64,000 nt of DNA from Aliagarivorans taiwanensis DSM 22990 (lineage in GTDB: Bacteria > Pseudomonadota > Gammaproteobacteria > Enterobacterales > Celerinatantimonadaceae): positions 1-64,000 of the forward strand of contig NZ_AUBZ01000017.1 of assembly GCF_000429505.1 (NCBI RefSeq). Direction: 5' to 3'. Below, piece by piece: positions 34,294-42,849 of this stretch; within the stretch, counting starts at the first letter, position 1, and each line of letters opens with the position of its first letter. The position numbers were made by a program, and so were the translations under genes. Below the pieces are notes generated by a model that did no database searches, was not told the DNA's origin, and worked only from the letters and a program-made list of their open reading frames with translations.

Positions 34294-35362
34294 AGTTAAA
34301 TCCCTGAACAAAACCTACGGCAAGAACGTGATTCTTGATGACATTGACCTGGAGATGGAAGCGGGCGGTTTTACCGTGCTGCTGGGGCCATCGGGTTGTG
34401 GTAAATCCACCCTGCTGCGTCTGATTGCCGGGCTGGAAGATGCCACCGCCGGCGGTATCTTTATCGGCGAGCGGGATGTCACCCTGGAAGACCCGAAAAA
34501 CCGCGACATTGCGATGGTGTTCCAATCTTATGCACTGTTCCCGCATATGACCGTGGCGGAGAACATCGGCTTTGGTATGAAAATCAACAAAAAGCCTAAG
34601 GAGCTGATTGAAAAGCGGGTAGGGGAAGTGGCTGACCTGCTGCAGATCAGCCATTTGCTGGATCGCACACCTGCTCAGCTCTCTGGTGGTCAGCGCCAGC
34701 GTGTGGCGATCGGTCGAGCACTGATGCGCAACCCGAAGGTGTTCTTGTTTGACGAGCCACTGAGTAACCTTGACGCCAAGCTGCGTGGTGAGATGCGTAT
34801 GGAGCTGAAGAAGCTGCACGACAATCTTAATGCCACCATCTTGTACGTTACCCACGATCAGATTGAAGCGATGACACTGGCCACCAAGATCGTGCTACTC
34901 GACCGTGGCGAGATCCAGCAGATTGGCACCCCGAACGAGGTCTACAACCAGCCGACCAACGTGTTCGTTGCCAAGTTTGTCGGTGCGCCACAGATCAACT
35001 TACTTAAAGGGATTCTTGAGCAGGCCGAAAGCGGCTGGCAGGTTAACATTGGTGGCACTCAAATCCCGCTGGGTGACTACCAATTTACCCAGGTGCCGAA
35101 AAAGGGCATGGAAGTGCTGTTGGGGATCCGCCCGGAGCATATCACTATCACCTCAGAGAACAGCGGTTTTGCTACTGAGCTGGCAGTGACGGCCTTTGAA
35201 ATGACAGGATCCGAAACGCTTGCAGAATTCAGCCTGCAAGGCCAAGCGCTGCGCGCCAAACTCGAGGCAAATATCGACATTGCCAACGGTAAAAACTTTA
35301 ACTTGCACTTTAACCTGCAGAACATCTCACTGTTCTCAGCTCACGATGAGTTTAGAATCTAA
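34280..35362 (+). CDS. ABC sugar importer ATPase (MalK/UgpC type)
   Basis: This 360-residue cytoplasmic ATPase powers the MalFG-like channel. It has Walker A GPSGCGKST (about 36-44), the Q-loop in AMVFQSYALFPHMTV, the signature LSGGQRQR (about 134), Walker B VFLFDEPLSNLDAKLR (about 153) and the H-loop ILYVTHDQIEAMTLA. The C-terminal regulatory/OB-fold region (about 235-360), with a LGIRPEHI motif, marks it as a MalK/UgpC-type multi-sugar ATPase. The ATG at 34280 follows GAGGA; an upstream ATG at 34265 overlaps that site. It begins inside the end of the epimerase gene, so translation is coupled. Confidence 0.94.
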   Translation: MHAVEVKSLNKTYGKNVILDDIDLEMEAGGFTVLLGPSGCGKSTLLRLIAGLEDATAGGIFIGERDVTLEDPKNRDIAMVFQSYALFPHMTVAENIGFGMKINKKPKELIEKRVGEVADLLQISHLLDRTPAQLSGGQRQRVAIGRALMRNPKVFLFDEPLSNLDAKLRGEMRMELKKLHDNLNATILYVTHDQIEAMTLATKIVLLDRGEIQQIGTPNEVYNQPTNVFVAKFVGAPQINLLKGILEQAESGWQVNIGGTQIPLGDYQFTQVPKKGMEVLLGIRPEHITITSENSGFATELAVTAFEMTGSETLAEFSLQGQALRAKLEANIDIANGKNFNLHFNLQNISLFSAHDEFRI

Positions 35363-35528
35363 TTGAGCTTCAAGCGCTTAGCTGCTCAATAGCGAGTGGC
35401 TAAGCGGGAGATACGTCAGGTTTTACTGAACTGAGAATGAAAAAAATACAGGCTTGAGTTTACAGGTGTAAGCTGAGAGACTGGCTCATCTAATCGTTAC
35501 GGTAATAGAGGTTATTTACAGGTAGGTT

Positions 35529-36536
35529 ATGGCAAAAGCAACGTTGAAGACCATTGCGGAGTACACCGGACTATCAGTCACGACAGTTTCCCGCGCGCTT
35601 AAGGATGGGGATGATGTTAAAGCGCCCACCAAAGAGATCGTAAAAGCGGCAGCGAAGAAGCTTGGCTATCGTCCCAACCCCTCTGGCGTGGGTCTGCGAA
35701 CAGGTATTAATTACAACATCTGTGCGGTGCTGCCGGTGACCAAGCCTGGAGATATCGTCGGTGATATTGGCACCTTGGCGCTGATTGAAGGGTTAACTGC
35801 CGCATTGGAAGGCACCCCCTACCACCTGACGGTACTGCCGATGGAGCCCGACTCCGACCCACTGGAGCCGGTCAAGTACGCGGTGGAGAACAACCTCTGT
35901 GGCGGTATGATCTTCAACCTGACCAAGACTCAGGACGAGCGCGTTGCCTATCTGTATGACAACGAGATCCCCTTTGTTACCTTTGGTCAGACTGAGATGA
36001 GTATCGACCACGCCTTTGTGGATATCGATAACCGCGACGCGGCTTACCGGGCCACCCATCAGTTGATTACCCAAGGGCGTAAGAACCTGCGTTTGCTGAG
36101 CTCGTCGCAGATCTACACCTACGCCTGGCACAAGTACTACGGTGCTCGCCGAGCGGCGATGGAGTTTGGCATCGACTTCGATATCGAGAACAACATCATC
36201 TTTGATACCGACGTGAATGGCGGCTACCGCGAGCTGGGAGCACAGATTATGCGCTCGGATAATCCGCCCGATGGGATTGTCTGTGGCTCTGAGATCAGCG
36301 CCTGTGGCATTCTCGCCGGGGTGCAAGACGCTGGTGCGGTGATTGGCAAAGACATTGATGTGGTGGTGATCGAGACCTGTGATTTCCCAAGCTTCTTTAT
36401 GCCGCCGATCCCCGGCTACCGTCAGGATTTTCATCAGGTCGGTCGTCAACTGATTCAGCACTTGCTGCGTCTGTTCAATGGTGAGCCGATTAAGAACCTG
36501 CAAACCCTGCAGAAAACCGTGTATTTCGAACGATAG
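35529..36536 (+). CDS. LacI-family regulator, probable mannan-regulon repressor
   Basis: This 335-residue LacI/GalR-type regulator has its N-terminal helix-turn-helix in LKTIAEYTGLSVTTVSRALK with hinge region KKLGYRPNPSGVGLRTG. The effector domain (about 62-335) has the periplasmic-binding fold: VLPVTKPGDIVGDIG, FVTFGQTEMSIDHAFVDIDNRDAAY, then RPDGIVCGSE-like PPDGIVCGSEISA. Regulators of this family bind even-centred palindromes, which fits the AACGTT-centred sites found in front of most mannan genes in the window. The gene follows the ABC operon after 166 bp and precedes phosphomannomutase. A possible weak self-site (ATCGTTACGGTAAT) lies at about 35492-35505. The effector is probably mannobiose, mannosylglucose or a phosphosugar; that is inference. 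Confidence 0.9.
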   Translation: MAKATLKTIAEYTGLSVTTVSRALKDGDDVKAPTKEIVKAAAKKLGYRPNPSGVGLRTGINYNICAVLPVTKPGDIVGDIGTLALIEGLTAALEGTPYHLTVLPMEPDSDPLEPVKYAVENNLCGGMIFNLTKTQDERVAYLYDNEIPFVTFGQTEMSIDHAFVDIDNRDAAYRATHQLITQGRKNLRLLSSSQIYTYAWHKYYGARRAAMEFGIDFDIENNIIFDTDVNGGYRELGAQIMRSDNPPDGIVCGSEISACGILAGVQDAGAVIGKDIDVVVIETCDFPSFFMPPIPGYRQDFHQVGRQLIQHLLRLFNGEPIKNLQTLQKTVYFER

Positions 36537-36624
36537 TTTCGCGGTTTTAGTAAATAATTCTACCGACATCACGTTCATGAGTTTTTAATCCAAAAAACCT
36601 TGCATGTGATTTCGGTTACTTTAA

Positions 36625-36644
36625 AAATGGTAACGTTACGATTT
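36625..36644. promoter_or_regulatory. Mannan-regulon operator upstream of phosphomannomutase
   Basis: AAATGGTAACGTTACGATTT carries the perfect core and ends four bases before the first possible ATG (36649). Repressor here would block initiation of the phosphomannomutase-GH130 operon. Confidence 0.8.
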
Positions 36645-36648
36645 TCGC

Positions 36649-38025
36649 ATGGATTTGACTATGTATAACACAGACGCCTTTAAGGCCTACGATATCCGCG
36701 GCAAGTTGCCGGAACAGCTTAACCCTGAGCTGGCCTACCGCATTGGTCGTGCTTATGCCCACCAGCTAAAGCCTCAACGCGTGGCCGTGGGCTACGATAT
36801 CCGCTTGAGCAGCCCAGAGCTTGCGCAAGCTGTTAGCCAAGGCTTGATTGATGGCGGCGCCGAGGTCCTGTCGTTGGGGCTGGTAGGTACCGAAGAGGTT
36901 TACTTTGCCACCGCCGAGCTAGATCTAGATGGCGGTATTATGGTTACAGCCAGCCATAACCCTAAGGAATACAATGGGATGAAGCTGGTAACCAAGGGCG
37001 CACGGCCGATCAGTGGTGACACCGGTTTGCGTGAAATTGAGGCTTTGGTGGCCAACGCTGAGTTTGACCAAGTAACGCAGGCTTCATTTGAACAAAAATC
37101 GAAACGTTACGACATCTCGCCGGCCTATACCCAGCATTTGATGGGCTACCTCAACGCCGCTGCGTTGCGCCCACTCAAGGTGGTGGTAAATGCTGGCAAC
37201 GGCGCGGCGGGCCATATGCTGGATGCCCTTGAACCGCTGCTGCCGTTTGAGCTTATCAAGGTTCACCACCAGCCCGATGGCAACTTCCCCAACGGCATTC
37301 CTAATCCACTACTACCAGAGAATCGCCAGGACACTCGTAACGCGGTGCTTGAACATGGTGCTGACTTTGGCGTGGCTTGGGACGGCGATGTGGACCGCTG
37401 CTTCTTGTTCGATGAAAAGGGCAACTTTATTGAGGGCTACTACATCGTTGGTTTGCTCGCTCAGGCGTTCCTGCGTAAGCAGCCCAAAGCCAAGATCATC
37501 CATGACCCGCGTTTGACCTGGAACACCATCGACATCGTCGAGCAAGAGGGTGGTGAAGCGATCATGAGCAAGACCGGTCATGCCTTCATCAAAGAACGGA
37601 TGCGCCTGGAAGATGCCGTGTATGGCGGTGAAATGAGCGCCCACCACTACTTCCGCGACTTTGCTTACTGCGATAGCGGCATGTTGCCGTGGCTGCTGAT
37701 CGCCGAGCTGCTTTGCGCACAAAACTGCAGCCTATCCAGCTTGGTTGAGGCACAGCAGCAGGCCTACCCGATCTCCGGTGAGATCAACCGAAAAGTCAGC
37801 GACCCAACCGCGGCCGTCGACAGCCTACTTAATCACTACCGCCAGGACGCGCTGAACATCGATCGCACCGATGGTATCAGCCTCGAGTTTGAAAACTGGC
37901 GCTTTAATCTGCGCAGCTCCAACACCGAGCCAGTGGTTCGTTTGAACGTGGAGTCCCGCGCTAACCCGACTTTGATGCAACAAAAAACCAGCGAGTTGCT
38001 GCAGTTGCTCGAGCAATTTATCTAG
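36649..38025 (+). CDS. manB: Phosphomannomutase / phosphoglucomutase
   Basis: This 458-residue enzyme interconverts mannose-1-phosphate and mannose-6-phosphate. The phosphoserine loop is [13 protein letters not shown] (Ser102 counted from the first ATG). The metal loop is [12 protein letters not shown], the sugar-specificity loop is [14 protein letters not shown], and the C-terminal phosphate-binding loop is [24 protein letters not shown] is typical of phosphomannomutases. A second ATG at 36661, directly before [13 protein letters not shown], may be the true start. In this locus it handles the mannose-1-phosphate freed by the GH130 enzymes encoded directly behind it (16 bp gap), sending it to ManA. 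An operator-like palindrome also lies inside the gene at 37096-37115. Confidence 0.93.
   Translation: MDLTMYNTDAFKAYDIRGKLPEQLNPELAYRIGRAYAHQLKPQRVAVGYDIRLSSPELAQAVSQGLIDGGAEVLSLGLVGTEEVYFATAELDLDGGIMVTASHNPKEYNGMKLVTKGARPISGDTGLREIEALVANAEFDQVTQASFEQKSKRYDISPAYTQHLMGYLNAAALRPLKVVVNAGNGAAGHMLDALEPLLPFELIKVHHQPDGNFPNGIPNPLLPENRQDTRNAVLEHGADFGVAWDGDVDRCFLFDEKGNFIEGYYIVGLLAQAFLRKQPKAKIIHDPRLTWNTIDIVEQEGGEAIMSKTGHAFIKERMRLEDAVYGGEMSAHHYFRDFAYCDSGMLPWLLIAELLCAQNCSLSSLVEAQQQAYPISGEINRKVSDPTAAVDSLLNHYRQDALNIDRTDGISLEFENWRFNLRSSNTEPVVRLNVESRANPTLMQQKTSELLQLLEQFI
37096..37115. promoter_or_regulatory. Operator-like palindrome inside the phosphomannomutase gene
   Basis: AAATCGAAACGTTACGACAT matches the left half-site nearly fully and the core at 9 of 10 positions. 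It lies 471 bp downstream of the promoter operator (centre to centre), where an auxiliary site for DNA looping could stand. Confidence 0.4.
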
Positions 38026-38041
38026 TCTTCAGGAGAGAAAA

Positions 38042-39034
38042 ATGACTGTAAAAATTATTGGTAACGCAATACCAAACATGCCTTGGGAAGATCGTCCAGA
38101 AGGTTGCTCAGACGTGATGTGGCGTCACAGCGCCAACCCCATCATCGGTTGGAATCCATTCCCCGCCGCTGCCCGTGTTTATAACAGTGCGGTGGTTCCT
38201 TTCGGTGAAGGCTTCGCCGGCGTGTTCCGTAGCGACTACAAAAATGGCCGTGCTCACCTGCATGTTGGCTTCAGTGAAGACGCGCTGAACTGGGAGTTCG
38301 ACCACCAAGTTATCAAGTGGCAAGACAAAGACGGCAATGACTTCCAGCCTAGCTACGCCTACGACCCACGCGTTGTAAAACTCGATGACACCTACTACAT
38401 CACCTGGTGTACCGACGACCACGGCGCCACGCTGGGCATGGGCATGACTAAAGACTTTAAAACCTTTACCCGCCTGGAAAATGCTTGCGTACCGTTTAAC
38501 CGTAACGGCGTACTGTTCCCACGTAAGATCAACGGCCAGTACGTGCTGCTAAACCGTCCATCTGACAGCGGTCACACCCCGTTTGGCGACATCTTCCTAA
38601 GCCACTCCAACGATTTGGAGTACTGGGGCAAGCACCGCCACGTAATGGGCAAAGGCGGCGAAGGCTGGTGGCAGGGCACCAAGATCGGTGCAGGTCCAAT
38701 CCCAATTGAAACCTCAGAGGGTTGGCTGATGATCTATCACGGCGTATCGGGCACCTGTAACGGCTTCGTCTACAGCATGGGCGCTGCGCTGCTGGATATC
38801 AACGAGCCGTGGAAAGTGCTTTACCGCACCCGCGATTACATCCTGACCCCAGAGAAAGAGTACGAGACGGCGGGCTTTGTACCGAATGTTGCTTTCCCAT
38901 GTGCTGCACTGGCTGATGCCGATAGCGGTCGCATCGCGGTCTACTACGGCGCGGCAGATACCTACTCGGCAGTGGCTTACACCCAAGTGGATGAGCTGGT
39001 TGCCTACATCAAAGCCAACTCAGAAGTTTTTTAA
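38042..39034 (+). CDS. GH130 phosphorylase, subfamily 2 type (manno-oligosaccharide phosphorylase)
   Basis: This 330-residue five-bladed beta-propeller phosphorylase should use phosphate to release mannose-1-phosphate from beta-1,4-manno-oligosaccharides. The opening NMPWEDRPEG, the RHSANPIIGWNPFPAAARVYNSAVVPF segment, YAYDPRVVKLDDTYYI with Asp108 as candidate general acid, and the phosphate-site cluster RKINGQYVLLNRPSD with the HGVS stretch are typical of GH130_2. Length fits. It is 16 bp behind phosphomannomutase and 9 bp before a second GH130 enzyme. Cytoplasmic, as no signal is seen. Chain-length preference relative to the neighbour cannot be read from sequence. Confidence 0.9.
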   Translation: MTVKIIGNAIPNMPWEDRPEGCSDVMWRHSANPIIGWNPFPAAARVYNSAVVPFGEGFAGVFRSDYKNGRAHLHVGFSEDALNWEFDHQVIKWQDKDGNDFQPSYAYDPRVVKLDDTYYITWCTDDHGATLGMGMTKDFKTFTRLENACVPFNRNGVLFPRKINGQYVLLNRPSDSGHTPFGDIFLSHSNDLEYWGKHRHVMGKGGEGWWQGTKIGAGPIPIETSEGWLMIYHGVSGTCNGFVYSMGAALLDINEPWKVLYRTRDYILTPEKEYETAGFVPNVAFPCAALADADSGRIAVYYGAADTYSAVAYTQVDELVAYIKANSEVF

Positions 39035-39043
39035 GGAAGAGTC

Positions 39044-40213
39044 ATGTCTGTATTTGAACAACGCCTGGCGATGCTGCAAGCCGAGCACTTGCAGCTGCAC
39101 GCAAAAACCAACCAAGCAGAGCTGCCGGGTAATGGCATCTTCCTGCGCTACCGCGATCCGGTGCTGACTGCGGCGCATGCACCGCTGACCTGGCGCTATG
39201 ACTTGAATAGCCACAGCAATCCTTATTTGATGGAGCGCTTGGGCATCAACGCCGTGCTTAACCCGGGCGCGATTGAGCTTGAGGGTAAGTACTATCTGGT
39301 GGCGCGCGTTGAAGGGCACGACCGCAAATCCTTCTTTGCTGTGGCCGAGAGTGACAATGGCGTAGAGGGATTCCAGTTCTGGGATAAGCCTTGTGTTATC
39401 CCAGAGACTGACGAGCCAGATACCAACATCTACGATATGCGCCTGACCAAGCATGAAGATGGCTGGATCTACGGTCTGTTCTGTACCGAGCGCAAAGACC
39501 CCCAAGCGGCCCCGGGGGATGAGTCTGCCGCGGTAGCGCAGTGCGGTATCGTACGCACCAAAGACCTGCAAAGCTGGGAGCGTTTACCTGATCTGAAGAC
39601 CAACTCAGCCCAGCAACGCAACGTCGTACTGCACCCTGAGTTTATCGATGGCAAGTACGCGCTTTACACCCGTCCGCAGGATAGCTTTATCGAAGCGGGT
39701 AAGGGCGGTGGTATCGGCATGGCCTTCGCGGAGTCGATGGACAACTGCGTGGTAGATGTTGAGCACGTGATTGAGCCTAAGCAATATCACACCATTAAAG
39801 AGTCAAAGAATGGCCAAGGTCCTGCGCCGCTGAAGACAGAGCAAGGTTGGCTGCACGTTGGCCACGGCGTGCGCAACACCGCCGCAGGCCTGCGCTACGT
39901 GCTTTACTGCTTTATGACCGACCTCAACGATCCGATGAAAGTGACCCACCGCCCGAGCGGTTACTTCCTGGCGCCTGAGGGCGAGGAGCGCGTCGGCGAT
40001 GTATCTAACGTGGTGTTCTGTAACGGTATGGTCGCCAAGGATAACGGCGAGGTGTTTATCTACTACGCCTCCTCTGATACCCGTTGTCATGTACTAACCA
40101 CGACCATCGAGCAGTTGGTGGATTATGTGGTGAATACGCCTGAAGATCCGCTGACCTCGGCAGGCTGTGTGGCTCAGCGCATCGCGCTTATCGAGAGCAA
40201 CCAGTCGCTGTAA
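39044..40213 (+). CDS. GH130 phosphorylase, subfamily 1 type (mannosylglucose phosphorylase)
   Basis: This 389-residue GH130 enzyme should split 4-O-beta-mannosyl-glucose with phosphate into mannose-1-phosphate and glucose. The length and the segments [43 protein letters not shown] and [18 protein letters not shown] match subfamily 1. Asp131 in YDMRL coincides with the position I recall for the general acid in the Bacteroides fragilis enzyme. [16 protein letters not shown] and the late FCNGMV propeller strand follow. It partners the epimerase at 33073: mannobiose, then mannosylglucose, then mannose-1-phosphate plus glucose. It is the last gene before the terminator at 40231-40256. Confidence 0.92.
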   Translation: MSVFEQRLAMLQAEHLQLHAKTNQAELPGNGIFLRYRDPVLTAAHAPLTWRYDLNSHSNPYLMERLGINAVLNPGAIELEGKYYLVARVEGHDRKSFFAVAESDNGVEGFQFWDKPCVIPETDEPDTNIYDMRLTKHEDGWIYGLFCTERKDPQAAPGDESAAVAQCGIVRTKDLQSWERLPDLKTNSAQQRNVVLHPEFIDGKYALYTRPQDSFIEAGKGGGIGMAFAESMDNCVVDVEHVIEPKQYHTIKESKNGQGPAPLKTEQGWLHVGHGVRNTAAGLRYVLYCFMTDLNDPMKVTHRPSGYFLAPEGEERVGDVSNVVFCNGMVAKDNGEVFIYYASSDTRCHVLTTTIEQLVDYVVNTPEDPLTSAGCVAQRIALIESNQSL

Positions 40214-40230
40214 TGCCTTAGGTTTGCACC

Positions 40231-40256
40231 AGCCCCTCCCTGTGAGGGGCTTTTTC
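40231..40256 (+). terminator. Terminator after the GH130 genes
   Basis: AGCCCCTC/GAGGGGCT stem with a 5-nt loop and a following T5CG tract. It lies only 17 bp before the next ATG, so the isomerase gene is reached by read-through. Confidence 0.88.
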
Positions 40257-40272
40257 GTTTACAGGGAAGTTT

Positions 40273-41166
40273 ATGTCTGAATTATCAAAACCAAGTCTGG
40301 GCCTGTCTCAATGGTCCTTTCATCGCGCCATTCTTGGCGATAGCCGCAGCGACTACGAGTGGTTTCTGCGCACCCTTCACTCGGCAAGCCCCGAGCGCAT
40401 CTTACGTGGTGAACTCGCCCCTGAGCAGGTGTTGCAATACGCCGTGCAGCTTGGCGTTCGCTGTATCGATCCGGTCAATATTCTGTTCTTTTCTCGGGTT
40501 CAGGATCATCAATGGTTGGCGCAGTGGCGGCATGACGCTCATCGCCAAGGCATCACATTTAGCTGTCTGATGTGTGATGAGCTCGGCTTGCTGGGCGCGC
40601 GCAACCGGGCCGAGCGACAACAAGCGATTGCCCGCCACCTTCCCTGGCTGGAGGCCGCTCAGCGCCTTGGCTGCAACATTTTACGGGTTAACGCCTATGG
40701 TGAGGGCAGTTATCTGCAGCAGCTCAATCAGTGCAGTGAGAGCCTTAAAGAGTTGGCCGATTACGCCGCTGGGCTTGGGCTGCAGTTGGTGGTGGAAAAT
40801 CATGGCCATCCCACCGGAAATGGCGCGTGGTTGGCGATGCTGATTGAGGCCTGTGAGCGGGATAATCTGGGGGTATACCTGGATTTCGATAACTTCTGCA
40901 TGGGCGGCTGGAACCTCGACCCAGAGCGTCGCTACGACCGCTATCAGGGCTGTATTGACCTTGCCCCTTACACGCTGGGTGTGAGTGCGAAATCCTATGC
41001 GTTTGACCCACAGGGGCGTGAAACCCGCATCGACTATCAGCGCTGCCTGGATATCTTGGTCGATCACGAATTCTCTGGGGTGATAGCGGCCGAGTATGAA
41101 GGGGAGGCGGATGATGAACTGGGCGGTACTCGGGCAACCTTAGATCTGCTGAAAAGCCTGCTGTGA
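40273..41166 (+). CDS. Sugar phosphate isomerase/epimerase-like TIM barrel
   Basis: This 297-residue protein belongs to the xylose-isomerase-like TIM-barrel superfamily (AP-endonuclease 2 fold). Candidate metal ligands sit at strand ends: LVVENHGHPTGNG (Glu and His), VYLDFDNFCMGGW (Asp), the SAKSYAFDPQGRET segment, and GVIAAEYEGEAD (Glu) near the C terminus. Members of this superfamily isomerise or epimerise sugars or oxidise inositols; the reaction here cannot be deduced. No signal peptide is present, so it acts in the cytoplasm. AGGGAAG precedes the ATG. It lies behind the phosphorylase operon, past a terminator, suggesting a low-level or alternative step on mannose, glucose or their 2-epimers. 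Confidence 0.8.
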   Translation: MSELSKPSLGLSQWSFHRAILGDSRSDYEWFLRTLHSASPERILRGELAPEQVLQYAVQLGVRCIDPVNILFFSRVQDHQWLAQWRHDAHRQGITFSCLMCDELGLLGARNRAERQQAIARHLPWLEAAQRLGCNILRVNAYGEGSYLQQLNQCSESLKELADYAAGLGLQLVVENHGHPTGNGAWLAMLIEACERDNLGVYLDFDNFCMGGWNLDPERRYDRYQGCIDLAPYTLGVSAKSYAFDPQGRETRIDYQRCLDILVDHEFSGVIAAEYEGEADDELGGTRATLDLLKSLL

Positions 41167-41234
41167 GCCCAGAAATGCCGCTGATCTGCCAATGACCCAT
41201 CGTATCCGCTAAAGGAAAACCATGATCAACTTCA

Positions 41235-41254
41235 CAATCGAAACGTTTTGGTTG
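41235..41254. promoter_or_regulatory. Possible distal mannan-regulon operator
   Basis: CAATCGAAACGTTTTGGTTG has the AACGTT centre and both outer half-site bases (ATCG / GGTT). It lies 135 bp upstream of the stronger operator before the porin gene, measured centre to centre. Confidence 0.4.
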
Positions 41255-41357
41255 ATTTTTAATGAACCTTTAAACTGGGCTTAAATCCCTTGATATCATT
41301 GGGTTTGTGTTGATCTTGCTGATGAAAACCTGTTTTTAAAGATGGGTTCCTTATCTG

Positions 41358-41389
41358 AAATGTGATCAATGATCGTAACGTTACCATTT
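41358..41389. promoter_or_regulatory. Overlapping CRP-like site and mannan-regulon operator before the porin gene
   Basis: AAATGTGATCAATGATCGTA at 41358-41377 resembles a CRP site (left half complete). It overlaps operator TGATCGTAACGTTACCATTT at 41370-41389, which has the perfect core. Overlap suggests competition between activator and repressor. Confidence 0.7.
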
Positions 41390-41469
41390 TTAATTGTTAG
41401 TATTCTCCTGCAGTTAGCGTTTGGACAATATAACAAAGAGATGGCGCTGGCTAGCTAGGGAATGAAACT

Positions 41470-41489
41470 TACTAATAACGTTAAGATGG
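41470..41489. promoter_or_regulatory. Second operator copy at the porin start
   Basis: TACTAATAACGTTAAGATGG lies six bases before the porin ATG and resembles the site at 7431-7450 (AACGTTAAGAT). It would cover the ribosome-binding region on the DNA. Confidence 0.5.
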
Positions 41490-41495
41490 AATGAT

Positions 41496-42782
41496 ATGAA
41501 AAAGAATCTACTCGCGAATAGCATTTTGGTTGCACTGGCGTTTTCTGCAGGCTCAGCCGCTGCCATGTCGACTGACTTCAGCATGCACGGCTACGTAAAA
41601 AGTGGCGTACTGATGACCAAAGACGGAACCCGCGGTAAAGCGCTGGCTCCACTGACCTACGGTAAGTGGCGTCTGGGTAACGAACAGAACACCAAAATCG
41701 AGCTGCTACCAACCATTACCATGACCACCGACGACGGCGTGATCGCCCGTGTTCGTGCCAATATTACCCACGAGACGGATTGTACTGCCGACTGGAACTG
41801 TATGGGCGAGAACGGCACCCAGTGGCGAGAAGGCTACGTGGAGCTGGAAAACCTCAGCTTTGCTCCTGGCTCGGTATTCTGGGCAGGCCGTCGCTACAGC
41901 TCTAGTAACGCCTCTAACCACCAGTATGACTGGGAGTACATTCAATACAACGGTACCGGTGGTGGTGTAGACAAAGTTGATCTTGGCTTTGCCCGTTTGG
42001 ATGTGGGCTTGTACGCCTTCTCGCCTGACAACGCCGGTGACGAGGCCTGGGTACCAGAAGATGGCACCAAGATTGGTTACTCGGAAGACTACTCACTGAA
42101 CGTATGGCTCAAAGACATCGCGGGTGCCGGTCTGGATCTACAAGTGACTGCGCACACCATGGAAAAAGCTGGCTGGCGTCCAGAGCAAGCGGAAAGCGGC
42201 TTGGGCTTCACTGGTGTGTATAACTTCGATGGTTTCTACAACCTGGCGAACGGCTACTCACGTGCGGTATTCCAGTATGGCCAAGGCCTGGCTGCAGGTG
42301 ACTCCTTGGGTAAAAACGGCTGGGGCTATGCTAACAGCAAGGGCACCAAGTCATGGCGCTTCGTGCTAGATGGCATGGCCAGCTTCGGTGCGTGGGATGT
42401 ATCAACCTTCGCCTTCTACCAAGACGACAGCGACTACGCACCATGGCAAAACGCGGCTAAGGGCGAGGGTGAAGACCGCTCTTTGTGGGCTGTTGGCGTG
42501 CGTCCTTACCACCAGATCAGCAACAACTTCGCGATGCAGTACGAGCTGGGCTACGAGTACCTCGATACCGAGAGCTCTGACACTAGCGGCGGCATGGTGA
42601 AAGCGACTATCGCACCAACCTTGACCTTCTCGCAAGGCTTCTGGGGCCGTCCACAAATCCGCTTCTTTGCCACCTACGCCAAGTGGGACAAAGAAATCAA
42701 TGGCCGTCTGGATGAGAGCTACAGCCGCGATGGCAACACTGACACGCTGAACTTCGGTGTTCAGGGTGAGGTGTGGTTCTAA
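41496..42782 (+). CDS. LamB-type outer-membrane sugar porin
   Basis: This 428-residue outer-membrane protein has a signal peptide ([20 protein letters not shown]). Its beta-barrel sequence alternates hydrophobic and polar residues, with many aromatics and a terminal phenylalanine (VQGEVWF), as in porins. [17 protein letters not shown] at the mature N terminus, [14 protein letters not shown] and [29 protein letters not shown] resemble the maltoporin/LamB family (for example the R-RY-x-H-D-pattern near strand 4). It should let manno-oligosaccharides through the outer membrane. Operators at 41370 and 41470, and a CRP-like site, place it in the regulon. A terminator follows at 42804-42825. Confidence 0.88.
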   Translation: MKKNLLANSILVALAFSAGSAAAMSTDFSMHGYVKSGVLMTKDGTRGKALAPLTYGKWRLGNEQNTKIELLPTITMTTDDGVIARVRANITHETDCTADWNCMGENGTQWREGYVELENLSFAPGSVFWAGRRYSSSNASNHQYDWEYIQYNGTGGGVDKVDLGFARLDVGLYAFSPDNAGDEAWVPEDGTKIGYSEDYSLNVWLKDIAGAGLDLQVTAHTMEKAGWRPEQAESGLGFTGVYNFDGFYNLANGYSRAVFQYGQGLAAGDSLGKNGWGYANSKGTKSWRFVLDGMASFGAWDVSTFAFYQDDSDYAPWQNAAKGEGEDRSLWAVGVRPYHQISNNFAMQYELGYEYLDTESSDTSGGMVKATIAPTLTFSQGFWGRPQIRFFATYAKWDKEINGRLDESYSRDGNTDTLNFGVQGEVWF

Positions 42783-42803
42783 GCAACCTTCGTTAAGCCT
42801 ATT

Positions 42804-42825
42804 GGGGAGCTTTGGCTCCCCTTTT
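42804..42825 (+). terminator. Terminator after the porin gene
   Basis: GGGGAGC/GCTCCCC stem, 4-nt loop, T4 tract. It ends 24 bp before the chemoreceptor ATG. Confidence 0.9.
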
Positions 42826-42849
42826 CCCCTTTGTAGAAAGGAGTTGCCG

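Noticed and set aside
35480-35528. ATCGTTACGGTAAT before the LacI-type gene as a full operator
   Set aside because: The symmetry is off-centre (TTAC-G-GTAA) and differs from the AACGTT sites; kept only as a remark.
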